Below the pieces are notes generated by a model, which did not search any database, was not told the origin of the DNA, and saw only the letters and a program-made list of their open reading frames with translations. A stretch of DNA of 7,517 nucleotides from Gammaproteobacteria bacterium (GTDB lineage Bacteria; Pseudomonadota; Gammaproteobacteria; Steroidobacterales; Steroidobacteraceae), in assembly GCA_025350345.1 (NCBI GenBank), contig JANXYA010000092.1:1-7517 (forward strand), given 5' to 3'. Positions 1-5,998 of the stretch are shown here, piece by piece. Each line of letters begins with the position of its first letter. Position 1 is the stretch's first letter. The position numbers and the translations under genes were made by a program.

Positions 1-283
1 CGGGCGCCGTGTTCCGTCCCACCGGTTCGAGCACAATCGCCTGCGCCGGCGCGCCGATGACGCGCAGCTGCTCGGCGACCAGGAAGCGGTGCGCCTCGTT
101 GCACACGACGATGGGCGAGGTGATCTCAAGGCCGCTGAGCCGCTGCACCGTCTCCTGCAGCATCGTCTGAGCGCCGATCAATGGCAGCAACTGCTTGGGA
201 TACAGCTCGCGCGACAGCGGCCACAGGCGCGCACCCGCGCCACCTGAGAGGACCACGGGAACGAGCGGCAGGGTGGCATTCAT
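1..283 (-). CDS. manC: Mannose-1-phosphate guanylyltransferase, N-terminal part (cut by window edge)
   Basis: This enzyme makes GDP-mannose from mannose 1-phosphate and GTP in the cytoplasm. The first 94 codons are visible; the rest lies beyond the left edge. The ATG at 283-281 opens a frame with no stop to the edge. Its N-terminus carries the nucleotidyltransferase signature LSGGAGARLWPLSR (residues 12-25), followed by YPKQLLPL (28-35), typical of the ManC/CpsB/AlgA/XanB family. EPVGRNTAP (86-94) is the next conserved block. The start lies 7 bases after the ugd stop, and I see no clear Shine-Dalgarno sequence, so translation is probably coupled to ugd. Whether the protein also has the C-terminal phosphomannose isomerase domain of the bifunctional form cannot be seen. 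GDP-mannose is the substrate of the Gmd encoded divergently nearby, so the two blocks form one pathway. The family call is secure; the exact symbol (manC, algA or xanB) is a convention. Confidence 0.93.
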   Translation of the reverse strand, partial: MNATLPLVPVVLSGGAGARLWPLSRELYPKQLLPLIGAQTMLQETVQRLSGLEITSPIVVCNEAHRFLVAEQLRVIGAPAQAIVLEPVGRNTAP

Positions 284-290
284 CGCTGGG

Positions 291-1631
291 TTAGTCCGCG
301 ATCACGGGCCGGCCGCGCCCCACGCCGGCATACTCGAAACCCAGGCGCGCCAGCAGGGCCGGGTCATAGAGATTGCGCCCATCAAAAATGCGCGCGGCGG
401 CCATGACCTGCTTCAGGCGCTCGAAGTCCGGGCTGCGAAATTCCTGCCATTCCGTGACGATGAGCAGCGCATCGGCGCCGGTTGCGGCCTCATAGGCGTT
501 ATCGCACAGCGTGATGCGGGGGTTGCCTTCCCACAGCGGCCGCGCTTCATCCATGGCGATCGGATCATAGGCGCGCACGCTCGCACCCGCGGCCAGCAGG
601 CCGTCGATGATCACGCGGCTGGGCGCCTCGCGCATGTCGTCCGTGTTCGGCTTGAAGGACAGGCCCCACAGCGCCAGCGTGCGCCCCGCCAGTGATCCGC
701 CGAAGGCCTGGCGGAGCTTGCGCACCAGGATCGATTTCTGGCGCTCGTTGACCGCCTCGACGGCATGCAGGATCTCGGCATTGAAACCCACTTCCCGCGC
801 CGAGCGGATCAGGGCCTTGACGTCCTTCGGGAAGCACGAGCCCCCGTAGCCGGTGCCCGGATAGATGAAGCTGTAGCCAATGCGTGGATCCGAGCCGATG
901 CCGATGCGCACCCGCTCGATATCCGCGCCGACGCGCTCGGCGATATTGGCCAGCTCGTTCATGAAACTGATCTTGGTGGCCAGCATGGCGTTGGCGGCGT
1001 ACTTGGTCAGCTCGGCCGAGCGGATATCCATCACGATCAGCCGATCGTGATTGCGCGTGAACGGCTCGTACAGGGCGTGCATGAGCCCGGTGCTGCGTGC
1101 GCTGTCCGTGCCGATCACGACACGGTCTGGCTTGAGGAAGTCCTGGATGGCGGCCCCCTCCTTGAGAAACTCCGGATTCGAGACCACGTCGAATTCCACG
1201 CTGGCACCGCGCTCGGCGAGCGCCGCGGCCAGCTGCTCGCGCACCTTGTCCGCGGTGCCGACCGGCACCGTCGATTTCGTCACCACCACCGCGTAGCGCT
1301 GCAAGCGCGCGCCGATCACGCGTGCCACGCTCAGCACGTGCCGCAGATCGGCGGACCCATCCTCCTGCGGCGGTGTACCCACCGCGATCAGCTGGAACAG
1401 TCCGTGCTCCACGCCACGCGCGGCGTCGGTGGTGAACTCGAGCCTGCCTCCGTCGCGATTGCGGCGAATCAGCGCGTCGAGACCGGGCTCGTGGATCGGC
1501 ACCTCACCGGCATTGAGCCTGGCGACTTTGCCCTCGTCGATGTCGACGCACACCACATGATTGCCGGCCTCCGCCAGGCAGGCGCCCGTGACCAGTCCGA
1601 CATAGCCGGACCCGAAGATCGTGACTTTCAT
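291..1631 (-). CDS. ugd: UDP-glucose 6-dehydrogenase
   Basis: Ugd oxidises UDP-glucose twice with NAD+ to give UDP-glucuronate, a cytoplasmic precursor of uronic-acid polysaccharides. The 446-residue protein has the usual family length. It shows the N-terminal Rossmann motif GSGYVGLV (7-14) with an acidic residue at the end of the second strand (Asp30), AVGTPPQEDGSADL (83-96), STVPVGT (120-126), NPEFLKEG (152-159), TKYAANAM (209-216) and the catalytic YGGSCFPKD (262-270). Thr121, Glu158, Lys210, Asn214, Cys266 and Asp270 sit where the catalytic residues of characterised UGDs are found, so it should be active. The C-terminal UDP-binding domain contains LSFKPNTDDMREAPS (324-338). GDP-mannose dehydrogenase (AlgD) is a related alternative, but the motifs and length fit UDP-glucose dehydrogenase better. 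The gene lies 54 bases after the OmpA-like gene and 7 before manC on the same strand, suggesting co-transcription. I see no strong Shine-Dalgarno sequence. Confidence 0.94.
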   Translation of the reverse strand: MKVTIFGSGYVGLVTGACLAEAGNHVVCVDIDEGKVARLNAGEVPIHEPGLDALIRRNRDGGRLEFTTDAARGVEHGLFQLIAVGTPPQEDGSADLRHVLSVARVIGARLQRYAVVVTKSTVPVGTADKVREQLAAALAERGASVEFDVVSNPEFLKEGAAIQDFLKPDRVVIGTDSARSTGLMHALYEPFTRNHDRLIVMDIRSAELTKYAANAMLATKISFMNELANIAERVGADIERVRIGIGSDPRIGYSFIYPGTGYGGSCFPKDVKALIRSAREVGFNAEILHAVEAVNERQKSILVRKLRQAFGGSLAGRTLALWGLSFKPNTDDMREAPSRVIIDGLLAAGASVRAYDPIAMDEARPLWEGNPRITLCDNAYEAATGADALLIVTEWQEFRSPDFERLKQVMAAARIFDGRNLYDPALLARLGFEYAGVGRGRPVIAD

Positions 1632-1685
1632 GAGCGGTAAGCTTCTGAGTCCATTGGGAAAGCGCGCCAGCCTAACGGAAGGGGG

Positions 1686-2204
1686 CTACGAAGACAAAGG
1701 CGTGATGATCAGCTGCAGGCGGCGGTTAAGATCGCGGCCCGCCGGCGTATTCTCGGCACTCAGGGGTTCGGACTCGCCCACGCCACGCGCAATCAGGCGC
1801 GCGATCGCGACATGGTTGCCACGCAGGTACTCCACCACGACCTCAGCGCGCGCCAGGGACTGCCGGTGATTGAAATCGCTGCTGCCGATGGCGTCCGTAT
1901 AGACGGCCACTACGACCTGCGTCTGTTCATGTGCCCGGAGGGAACGGGCCAGGATGTCGAGCATCTGCGTGCCGGTCGGGAGCAACTCCATGCCGTCCGG
2001 GACGAAGGCCAGCCGGATGGGGAATTCCACCTTGATGGCTTCACCGTCGCGCGCAATCACGGCCGCGGTCGGCGCCAGTGCCGTACGCAACCCAGCCTCC
2101 TGGACATCCAGGGGTGAATCCTGCGCTCCGGCCAATGCCGCGAGCGCCAGCAGCCAGGCCGCAGCGCTCGCGCCTACAGCGCGGATGTGACGGGCGTGTT
2201 GCAT
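1686..2204 (-). CDS. OmpA C-terminal-domain (peptidoglycan-binding) secreted protein
   Basis: A small exported protein consisting of a signal peptide, a short linker and one OmpA C-terminal domain, the fold that binds diaminopimelate in peptidoglycan. Starting at the ATG at 2204, the protein has 172 residues: a basic n-region (MQHARHIR), a hydrophobic core rich in Ala and Leu, and a likely signal peptidase I site after LAGA near residue 27. There is no lipobox cysteine and no room for a beta-barrel. The OmpA domain fills the second half: YTDAIGSSDFN (102-112, with the ligand-type Asp104), QSLARAEVVVEYL (115-127, with Arg119), GVGESEP (141-147) and the terminal GRDLNRRLQL signature. An upstream in-frame ATG at 2231 would add nine residues including two glutamates, which suits a signal peptide less well, but its promoter spacing is possible. 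It precedes ugd by 54 bases. A role in anchoring the envelope near polysaccharide export is inference only; no specific function is recognised. Confidence 0.82.
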   Translation of the reverse strand: MQHARHIRAVGASAAAWLLALAALAGAQDSPLDVQEAGLRTALAPTAAVIARDGEAIKVEFPIRLAFVPDGMELLPTGTQMLDILARSLRAHEQTQVVVAVYTDAIGSSDFNHRQSLARAEVVVEYLRGNHVAIARLIARGVGESEPLSAENTPAGRDLNRRLQLIITPLSS

Positions 2205-2248
2205 GGTTTCGCGTTCCACCGACAGTGTCATGGGCTGCCTATAGTGCT

Positions 2249-2278
2249 ATTAGATTAGTCTCCGGGGTGGCTTGTCGA
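2249..2278 (-). promoter_or_regulatory. Candidate sigma-70 promoter for the OmpA-like/ugd/manC block
   Basis: On the minus strand a TCGACA box (2278-2273) and a TCTAAT box (2254-2249) each match the -35 and -10 consensus at five of six positions, 18 bases apart. Transcription would start near 2242, just before the OmpA-like gene. The match is by eye in a short AT-richer patch, so it is a reasonable candidate, not proof. Confidence 0.45.
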
Positions 2279-2308
2279 CGTAAACTCTGCACTTGAGACC
2301 TGCCAGCC

Positions 2309-2313
2309 AAGGA
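2309..2313 (+). promoter_or_regulatory. Ribosome binding site fixing the gmd start
   Basis: AAGGA lies six bases before the ATG at 2320. It supports that ATG over the in-frame TTG at 2293, which would add nine residues not typical of Gmd and has no comparable site. Confidence 0.7.
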
Positions 2314-2319
2314 TCCGCC

Positions 2320-3408
2320 ATGAGCAAGACCGCGCTGATTACCGGCATTACCGGCCAGGATGGCGCCTATCTGGCCGAATTACTGCTGGCGAAGGGCTAC
2401 ACCGTGCATGGCATCAAGCGCCGCGCCTCGAGCTTCAACACCGAGCGAATCGATCACCTGTACCAGGACCCGCACGAGCGCCATGTGCGCCTGCGCCTGC
2501 ATTATGGCGACCTGACCGACGCCACCAACCTGATTCGCATCGTCCAGCAGGTCCAGCCCGACGAGATCTACAATCTGGCGGCCCAGAGCCACGTCGCCGT
2601 GTCCTTCGAGACCCCCGAATACACGGCCAATTCGGATGCGCTCGGCACCCTGCGCCTGCTCGAGGCCATCCGGATCCTTGGGCTGGAGAAGCGCACCCGC
2701 TTCTACCAGGCGGCGACGTCAGAAATGTACGGCCGGGTCCAGGAATCACCGCAACGCGAGACCACGCCCTTTTATCCGCGCTCTCCCTATGGCGCCGCCA
2801 AGGTCTACGCCTACTGGATCACGGTGAATTATCGCGAAGCCTACGGGCTGTACGCCTGCAACGGCATCCTTTTCAATCACGAGTCGCCCGTACGGGGCGA
2901 GACCTTCGTGACCCGCAAGATCACCCGCGCGCTGGCGCGCATTTCCCTGGGGCTGCAGGAATGCCTGTACCTCGGCAACCTGGATGCGCTGCGCGACTGG
3001 GGCCATGCGAAGGACTTCGTGCGCGCCCAGTGGCTGATGCTGCAGCAGGATACGGCCGAGGATTTCGTCATTGCCACGGGCGAGCAGCATTCAGTACGGG
3101 AATTTGTGACGCGAGCCGGCGAGCTGCTGGACCAGCGCATCGAATGGCGTGGCAAGGGGGTCGATGAACAGGGGATCGATGCGGCCAGCGGCAAAGTCAT
3201 CGTCAAGATCGACCCGCGCTATTTCCGCCCGACCGAAGTCGACACGCTCCTGGGGGATGCGAGCAAGGCGCGCGCCCGGCTGGGCTGGGCTCCGCTGATC
3301 AGCTTCAAGGACCTGGTGGCCGAGATGGTCGAGGGCGATCGGGAGCAGGCGCGGCGCGACGCGCTGATTGCGCGCGAAGGGTTCAAGACCTATTCCCGCC
3401 ATGAATAG
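2320..3408 (+). CDS. gmd: GDP-mannose 4,6-dehydratase
   Basis: Gmd converts GDP-D-mannose to GDP-4-keto-6-deoxy-D-mannose, the first step to GDP-L-fucose, in the cytoplasm. The 362-residue protein is a complete extended short-chain dehydrogenase/reductase. It has the NADP-binding TGITGQDGAYLAELLL (8-23), HYGDLTD (61-67), YNLAAQSHV (84-92), the catalytic Thr133 and Glu135 in ATSEMYG (132-138), Tyr157 and Lys161 in the YxxxK motif SPYGAAKVYAYW (155-166), and the Gmd-typical FNHESPVRGETFVTRKI (185-201). DWGHAKDFV (226-234) and RPTEVDTLLGD (303-313) are further family signatures. The start is the ATG with an AAGGA site. The next gene, fcl, begins inside its last codons. The product could also feed GDP-D-rhamnose or GDP-perosamine routes, but the adjacent fcl points to fucose. 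It diverges from the OmpA-like gene across 88 bases; no convincing plus-strand promoter was found there. Confidence 0.97.
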   Translation: MSKTALITGITGQDGAYLAELLLAKGYTVHGIKRRASSFNTERIDHLYQDPHERHVRLRLHYGDLTDATNLIRIVQQVQPDEIYNLAAQSHVAVSFETPEYTANSDALGTLRLLEAIRILGLEKRTRFYQAATSEMYGRVQESPQRETTPFYPRSPYGAAKVYAYWITVNYREAYGLYACNGILFNHESPVRGETFVTRKITRALARISLGLQECLYLGNLDALRDWGHAKDFVRAQWLMLQQDTAEDFVIATGEQHSVREFVTRAGELLDQRIEWRGKGVDEQGIDAASGKVIVKIDPRYFRPTEVDTLLGDASKARARLGWAPLISFKDLVAEMVEGDREQARRDALIAREGFKTYSRHE

Positions 3409-4342
3409 ACAGACGCGCATCTGCGTCGCCGGGCACGGGGGCCTCGTGGGCTCGGCCGTGGTGCGGCGCCTGCGCGCGCTGGGCTACGAGCAGCTGTTGC
3501 TGGCCGAACGGCGCGAACTGGACCTGACGCGGCAGGCTGAGGTCGAGGCCTGGTTCGGCGCCCACCGACCAGAGGTGGTGATCCTGGCGGCCGCCCGCGT
3601 CGGCGGCATCCACGCCAACAACAGCTACCCGGCCGATTTCATCCGCGACAACCTCGTCGTGCAGAACAACGTCATCGACGCCGCCTACCGGAGCGGTGCC
3701 CGCAAGCTCACTTTCCTGGGCTCCAGCTGCATCTACCCGAAGTACGCGCCGCAGCCGCTGGACGAGGAGAGCCTGCTCACCGGCCCGCTCGAGCCGACCA
3801 ACGAGTGGTACGCCATCGCGAAGATCGCCGGCATCAAGATGTGCCAGGCCTACCAGCGCCAGTACGGCTTCGATGCAATCTCGCTGATGCCCACGAACCT
3901 CTACGGTCCGGGAGACAACTTCGGGCTGGAAAATTCCCACGTGCTGCCCGCGCTGATCCGTAGGTTCCACGACGCCAAGCGCGCCGGTGAGGCCTCCGTC
4001 GTGGTCTGGGGCACCGGCACGCCGCGGCGCGAGTTCCTCTATGTCGATGACCTGGCCGACGCCGTCGTGTTCCTGACGCAGAACTATTCGGGCGCAGGTC
4101 TGATCAACGTCGGCGTTGGCGTGGACGTCACGATTCGCGAGCTCGCGGAACGGATCGGAAAAGTCGTCGGCTTCGAGGGTGAGCTCGTCTTCGACGGCAC
4201 GAAGCCCGACGGAACACCGCGCAAGCTCCTGAACGTGAATCGCCTGCTGGAGCTGGGCTGGCACGCCACGACGAGCCTGGACGAGGGTCTCAAGCGCACC
4301 TATGAGTGGTTCTGCGCCAATGAGGCGCAGGCCAGGCGCTGA
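3401..4342 (+). CDS. fcl: GDP-L-fucose synthase
   Basis: Fcl (WcaG) epimerises GDP-4-keto-6-deoxymannose at C3 and C5 and reduces it with NADPH to GDP-L-fucose, acting directly after Gmd. The 313-residue protein has the NADP-binding GHGGLVGSA (11-19), RVGGIHANN (66-74), FLGSSCIYPK (105-114) with Ser108/Ser109 and Cys110, the YxxxK pair Tyr137 and Lys141, PTNLYGPGDNF (164-174), NSHVLPALI (178-186) with His180, and GTPRREFLYVDDLA (206-219). These are the known active-site residues of the family. I chose the ATG at 3401 because the protein then begins MNRQTRICVAGHGG, as expected for Fcl; an upstream TTG at 3368 would add 11 residues from the gmd overlap. The start overlaps the gmd stop by eight bases (ATGAATAG) and lacks a good Shine-Dalgarno sequence close by, so translational coupling is likely. 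It ends 10 bases before the convergent hexR stop. Confidence 0.97.
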   Translation: MNRQTRICVAGHGGLVGSAVVRRLRALGYEQLLLAERRELDLTRQAEVEAWFGAHRPEVVILAAARVGGIHANNSYPADFIRDNLVVQNNVIDAAYRSGARKLTFLGSSCIYPKYAPQPLDEESLLTGPLEPTNEWYAIAKIAGIKMCQAYQRQYGFDAISLMPTNLYGPGDNFGLENSHVLPALIRRFHDAKRAGEASVVVWGTGTPRREFLYVDDLADAVVFLTQNYSGAGLINVGVGVDVTIRELAERIGKVVGFEGELVFDGTKPDGTPRKLLNVNRLLELGWHATTSLDEGLKRTYEWFCANEAQARR

Positions 4343-4352
4343 ATCGAGGCGG

Positions 4353-5243
4353 TTACTCGAATCCGCGCACGCGCTTGCTGCGCAGGCTCTCCTTCGCCCG
4401 CTCGAGGCGGGTGAGCAGCTCGGGGCCCTGCCGAAGCGCGACCCCGACGGCCAGCACGTCCACCACGGCGAGCTGCGCCAGCCGGGTGGTCATCGGCGTG
4501 TAGATATCGGTGTCTTCATCGACCAGCAGCTCCAGGGCCACGGTACAGCGCGCGGCCAGGGGCGAGCCGAGCGCGGTGATGCCGACGACGTCGGCTCCCG
4601 CTTCACGCGCCAGGTCGACACTCGAGAGCAGGTCAACGGTACGACCGCTCGCCGAGAAAGCCATGACCACATCGCCCGGCCTGAGCATGGTGGCCGCCAT
4701 GCCATGAACGTGCGCGTCGGAATAGGCGACCGAGGGCAACCCTAAGCGAAACAGCTTGTGCTGCGCGTCGGCGGCCACGATGCCTGAGCTGCCCAGGCCA
4801 TAGCACTCGACGCGCCGTGCCGCGCACAGCAGCGCGATCGCCTTCTCCAGCCGCGCCGGATCGAGCTGGCTGCGCACCTGCAGCAGCGTGCGCGCCGCCT
4901 TGCCAAACACCTTCGCGGCCATCTCGGCCACCGAATCCTCGGGGCGGGCATCGGCGTGCACGAACATCTGGCCACTGGCCAGTCCCTGCGCCATGCGCAG
5001 CTTGAAATCAGCGAAGCCGCTGCAACCGAGGGAGCGGCAGCAGCGGATCACCGTCGGCTCGCTCACCTGCGCCAGCCGCGCCACGGCCGCCAGCGACATC
5101 TTCAGCAATTCGTGCGGCCGCTCGAGCACCAGGTCCGCGACGCGCCGTTCGGCGGTCGGCAGGCTCTCTCTCGCCCCGCGCAGGAACTTGAGCCAGCCCA
5201 GTTCAGGGCCGGCCGGCGCGGCGCTACGCTCCGGCGCGATCAC
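4353..5243 (-). CDS. hexR: HexR-type RpiR-family transcriptional regulator (HTH plus SIS domain)
   Basis: HexR proteins repress genes of glucose 6-phosphate and Entner-Doudoroff metabolism and release DNA when they bind the sugar-phosphate intermediate KDPG through the SIS domain. From the GTG at 5243, 296 residues follow. The N-terminal RpiR helix-turn-helix includes VARLAQVSEPTVIRCCRSLG (about 54-73) and GFADFK (76-81). The SIS domain carries CYGLGSSGIVAADAQHK (about 147-163) and MAFSASGRTVDLL (about 194-206). I chose this GTG because it overlaps the pgl stop in a GTGA arrangement, with a GAGG stretch 13 bases upstream. A GTG at 5273 would add 10 residues and a 34-base overlap but has no ribosome site. 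The HexR assignment within RpiR rests on the zwf-pgl neighbours and on the HexR-like operator before zwf. As last gene of that operon it would control its own synthesis. Confidence 0.88.
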   Translation of the reverse strand: MIAPERSAAPAGPELGWLKFLRGARESLPTAERRVADLVLERPHELLKMSLAAVARLAQVSEPTVIRCCRSLGCSGFADFKLRMAQGLASGQMFVHADARPEDSVAEMAAKVFGKAARTLLQVRSQLDPARLEKAIALLCAARRVECYGLGSSGIVAADAQHKLFRLGLPSVAYSDAHVHGMAATMLRPGDVVMAFSASGRTVDLLSSVDLAREAGADVVGITALGSPLAARCTVALELLVDEDTDIYTPMTTRLAQLAVVDVLAVGVALRQGPELLTRLERAKESLRSKRVRGFE

Positions 5244-5998
5244 GGGGCTGCGCCCGCCTCGGCTTCGGCGCACCAGTACACATCGACGGGCACCCGGGGC
5301 TGGCGAACAATGGCGCGGATCGGCAGCTCAGCCACAGCCCCGGCGCCGCGCGCGCGCTGGTACACCTGCCATTTCTGCGCGCCGCGGATCTGGATGCAGA
5401 TGCGCCGTGAATCGAGCAGCGCGGCCAGATTCAGGCTCAACCGCGCATGCGGTGCCGTGGGTGCGCGCATTTCCAGACAACCCGGCGGCGCGCTCTCGTC
5501 CAGCGCGGCCGCCAGTCCGGCACTACCGGGAAAGAGCGAAGCCGTGTGGCCATCGTCCCCCATGCCGAGCACGAGGACATCGAAGGGCCGCGGCATCGCA
5601 CCGATGGTCCTCCAGGCCTCGGCGGCACCGGCGGCCGGCGTGGCCGCAGCATTCTTCAGGCCTACAAGGTGCGCCTGGGCCGCCGCGCCGCGCAGCAAGG
5701 TGGCTCGCAGCAGGGCCTCGTTGCTGGCCGGATCATCGCTTTCCACCCAGCGCTCGTCGGCGAGTGTGATCTGGACACGTGACCAGTCGAGTGCGTGGCG
5801 CGCCAGGTGGGCGAACATCAGCGCGGGGCTCCGCCCACCGGATACCACGAGGCTCGCCCGCGTCCGGCGCACCAGGGCGGCGCGCAGATCGGCGGCAATC
5901 GCGGCGGCGAGCGTGGCGGCCTGCATCGTCGGATCGCCGTCGCGCCATTCCTGCAGCATCGCCTGCGCCGCCGGCTCAGGTCTCATCACGCCAGGCAT
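5240..5998 (-). CDS. pgl: 6-phosphogluconolactonase
   Basis: Pgl hydrolyses 6-phosphoglucono-delta-lactone, the product of Zwf, to 6-phosphogluconate in the cytoplasm. The 252-residue protein belongs to the NagB/DevB-type lactonases. It shows LVVSGGRSPALMF (50-62), ITLADERWV (77-85), SNEALLR (92-98) and the signature LGMGDDGHTASLFPG (144-158), whose His151 is the likely catalytic base. The first 45 residues are poorly conserved, as usual. The ATG at 5998 overlaps the end of zwf by 23 bases; a second in-frame ATG at 5986 would reduce this to 11, and neither has a clear ribosome binding site, so the start is uncertain by four residues. The gene shares its last bases with the hexR start. The order zwf-pgl is the standard operon of this pathway and leaves little doubt about function. 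Confidence 0.95.
   Translation of the reverse strand: MPGVMRPEPAAQAMLQEWRDGDPTMQAATLAAAIAADLRAALVRRTRASLVVSGGRSPALMFAHLARHALDWSRVQITLADERWVESDDPASNEALLRATLLRGAAAQAHLVGLKNAAATPAAGAAEAWRTIGAMPRPFDVLVLGMGDDGHTASLFPGSAGLAAALDESAPPGCLEMRAPTAPHARLSLNLAALLDSRRICIQIRGAQKWQVYQRARGAGAVAELPIRAIVRQPRVPVDVYWCAEAEAGAAP

Noticed and set aside
765..1640. A 291-codon plus-strand open frame opposite ugd
   Set aside because: It mirrors the codon bias of ugd, has no known motif, and ugd is complete with all its catalytic residues.
1632..1685. A promoter or terminator between the OmpA-like gene and ugd
   Set aside because: I found no convincing -35/-10 pair and no stable hairpin with a T-run in these 54 bases, so the genes are treated as probably co-transcribed.
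2225..2253. Possible plus-strand promoter for gmd (GTGTCA, 17 bases, TATTAG)
   Set aside because: Both boxes match the consensus at only four of six positions and overlap the minus-strand promoter candidate, so it is too weak to list as a feature.
3383..4264. A 293-codon minus-strand open frame opposite fcl
   Set aside because: It is a shadow of the complete fcl gene; its composition is skewed and it has no recognisable domain or ribosome site.
4344..4360. Inverted repeat between fcl and hexR as a bidirectional terminator
   Set aside because: The stem has only five pairs, the loop is seven bases, and no T-run follows on either strand.
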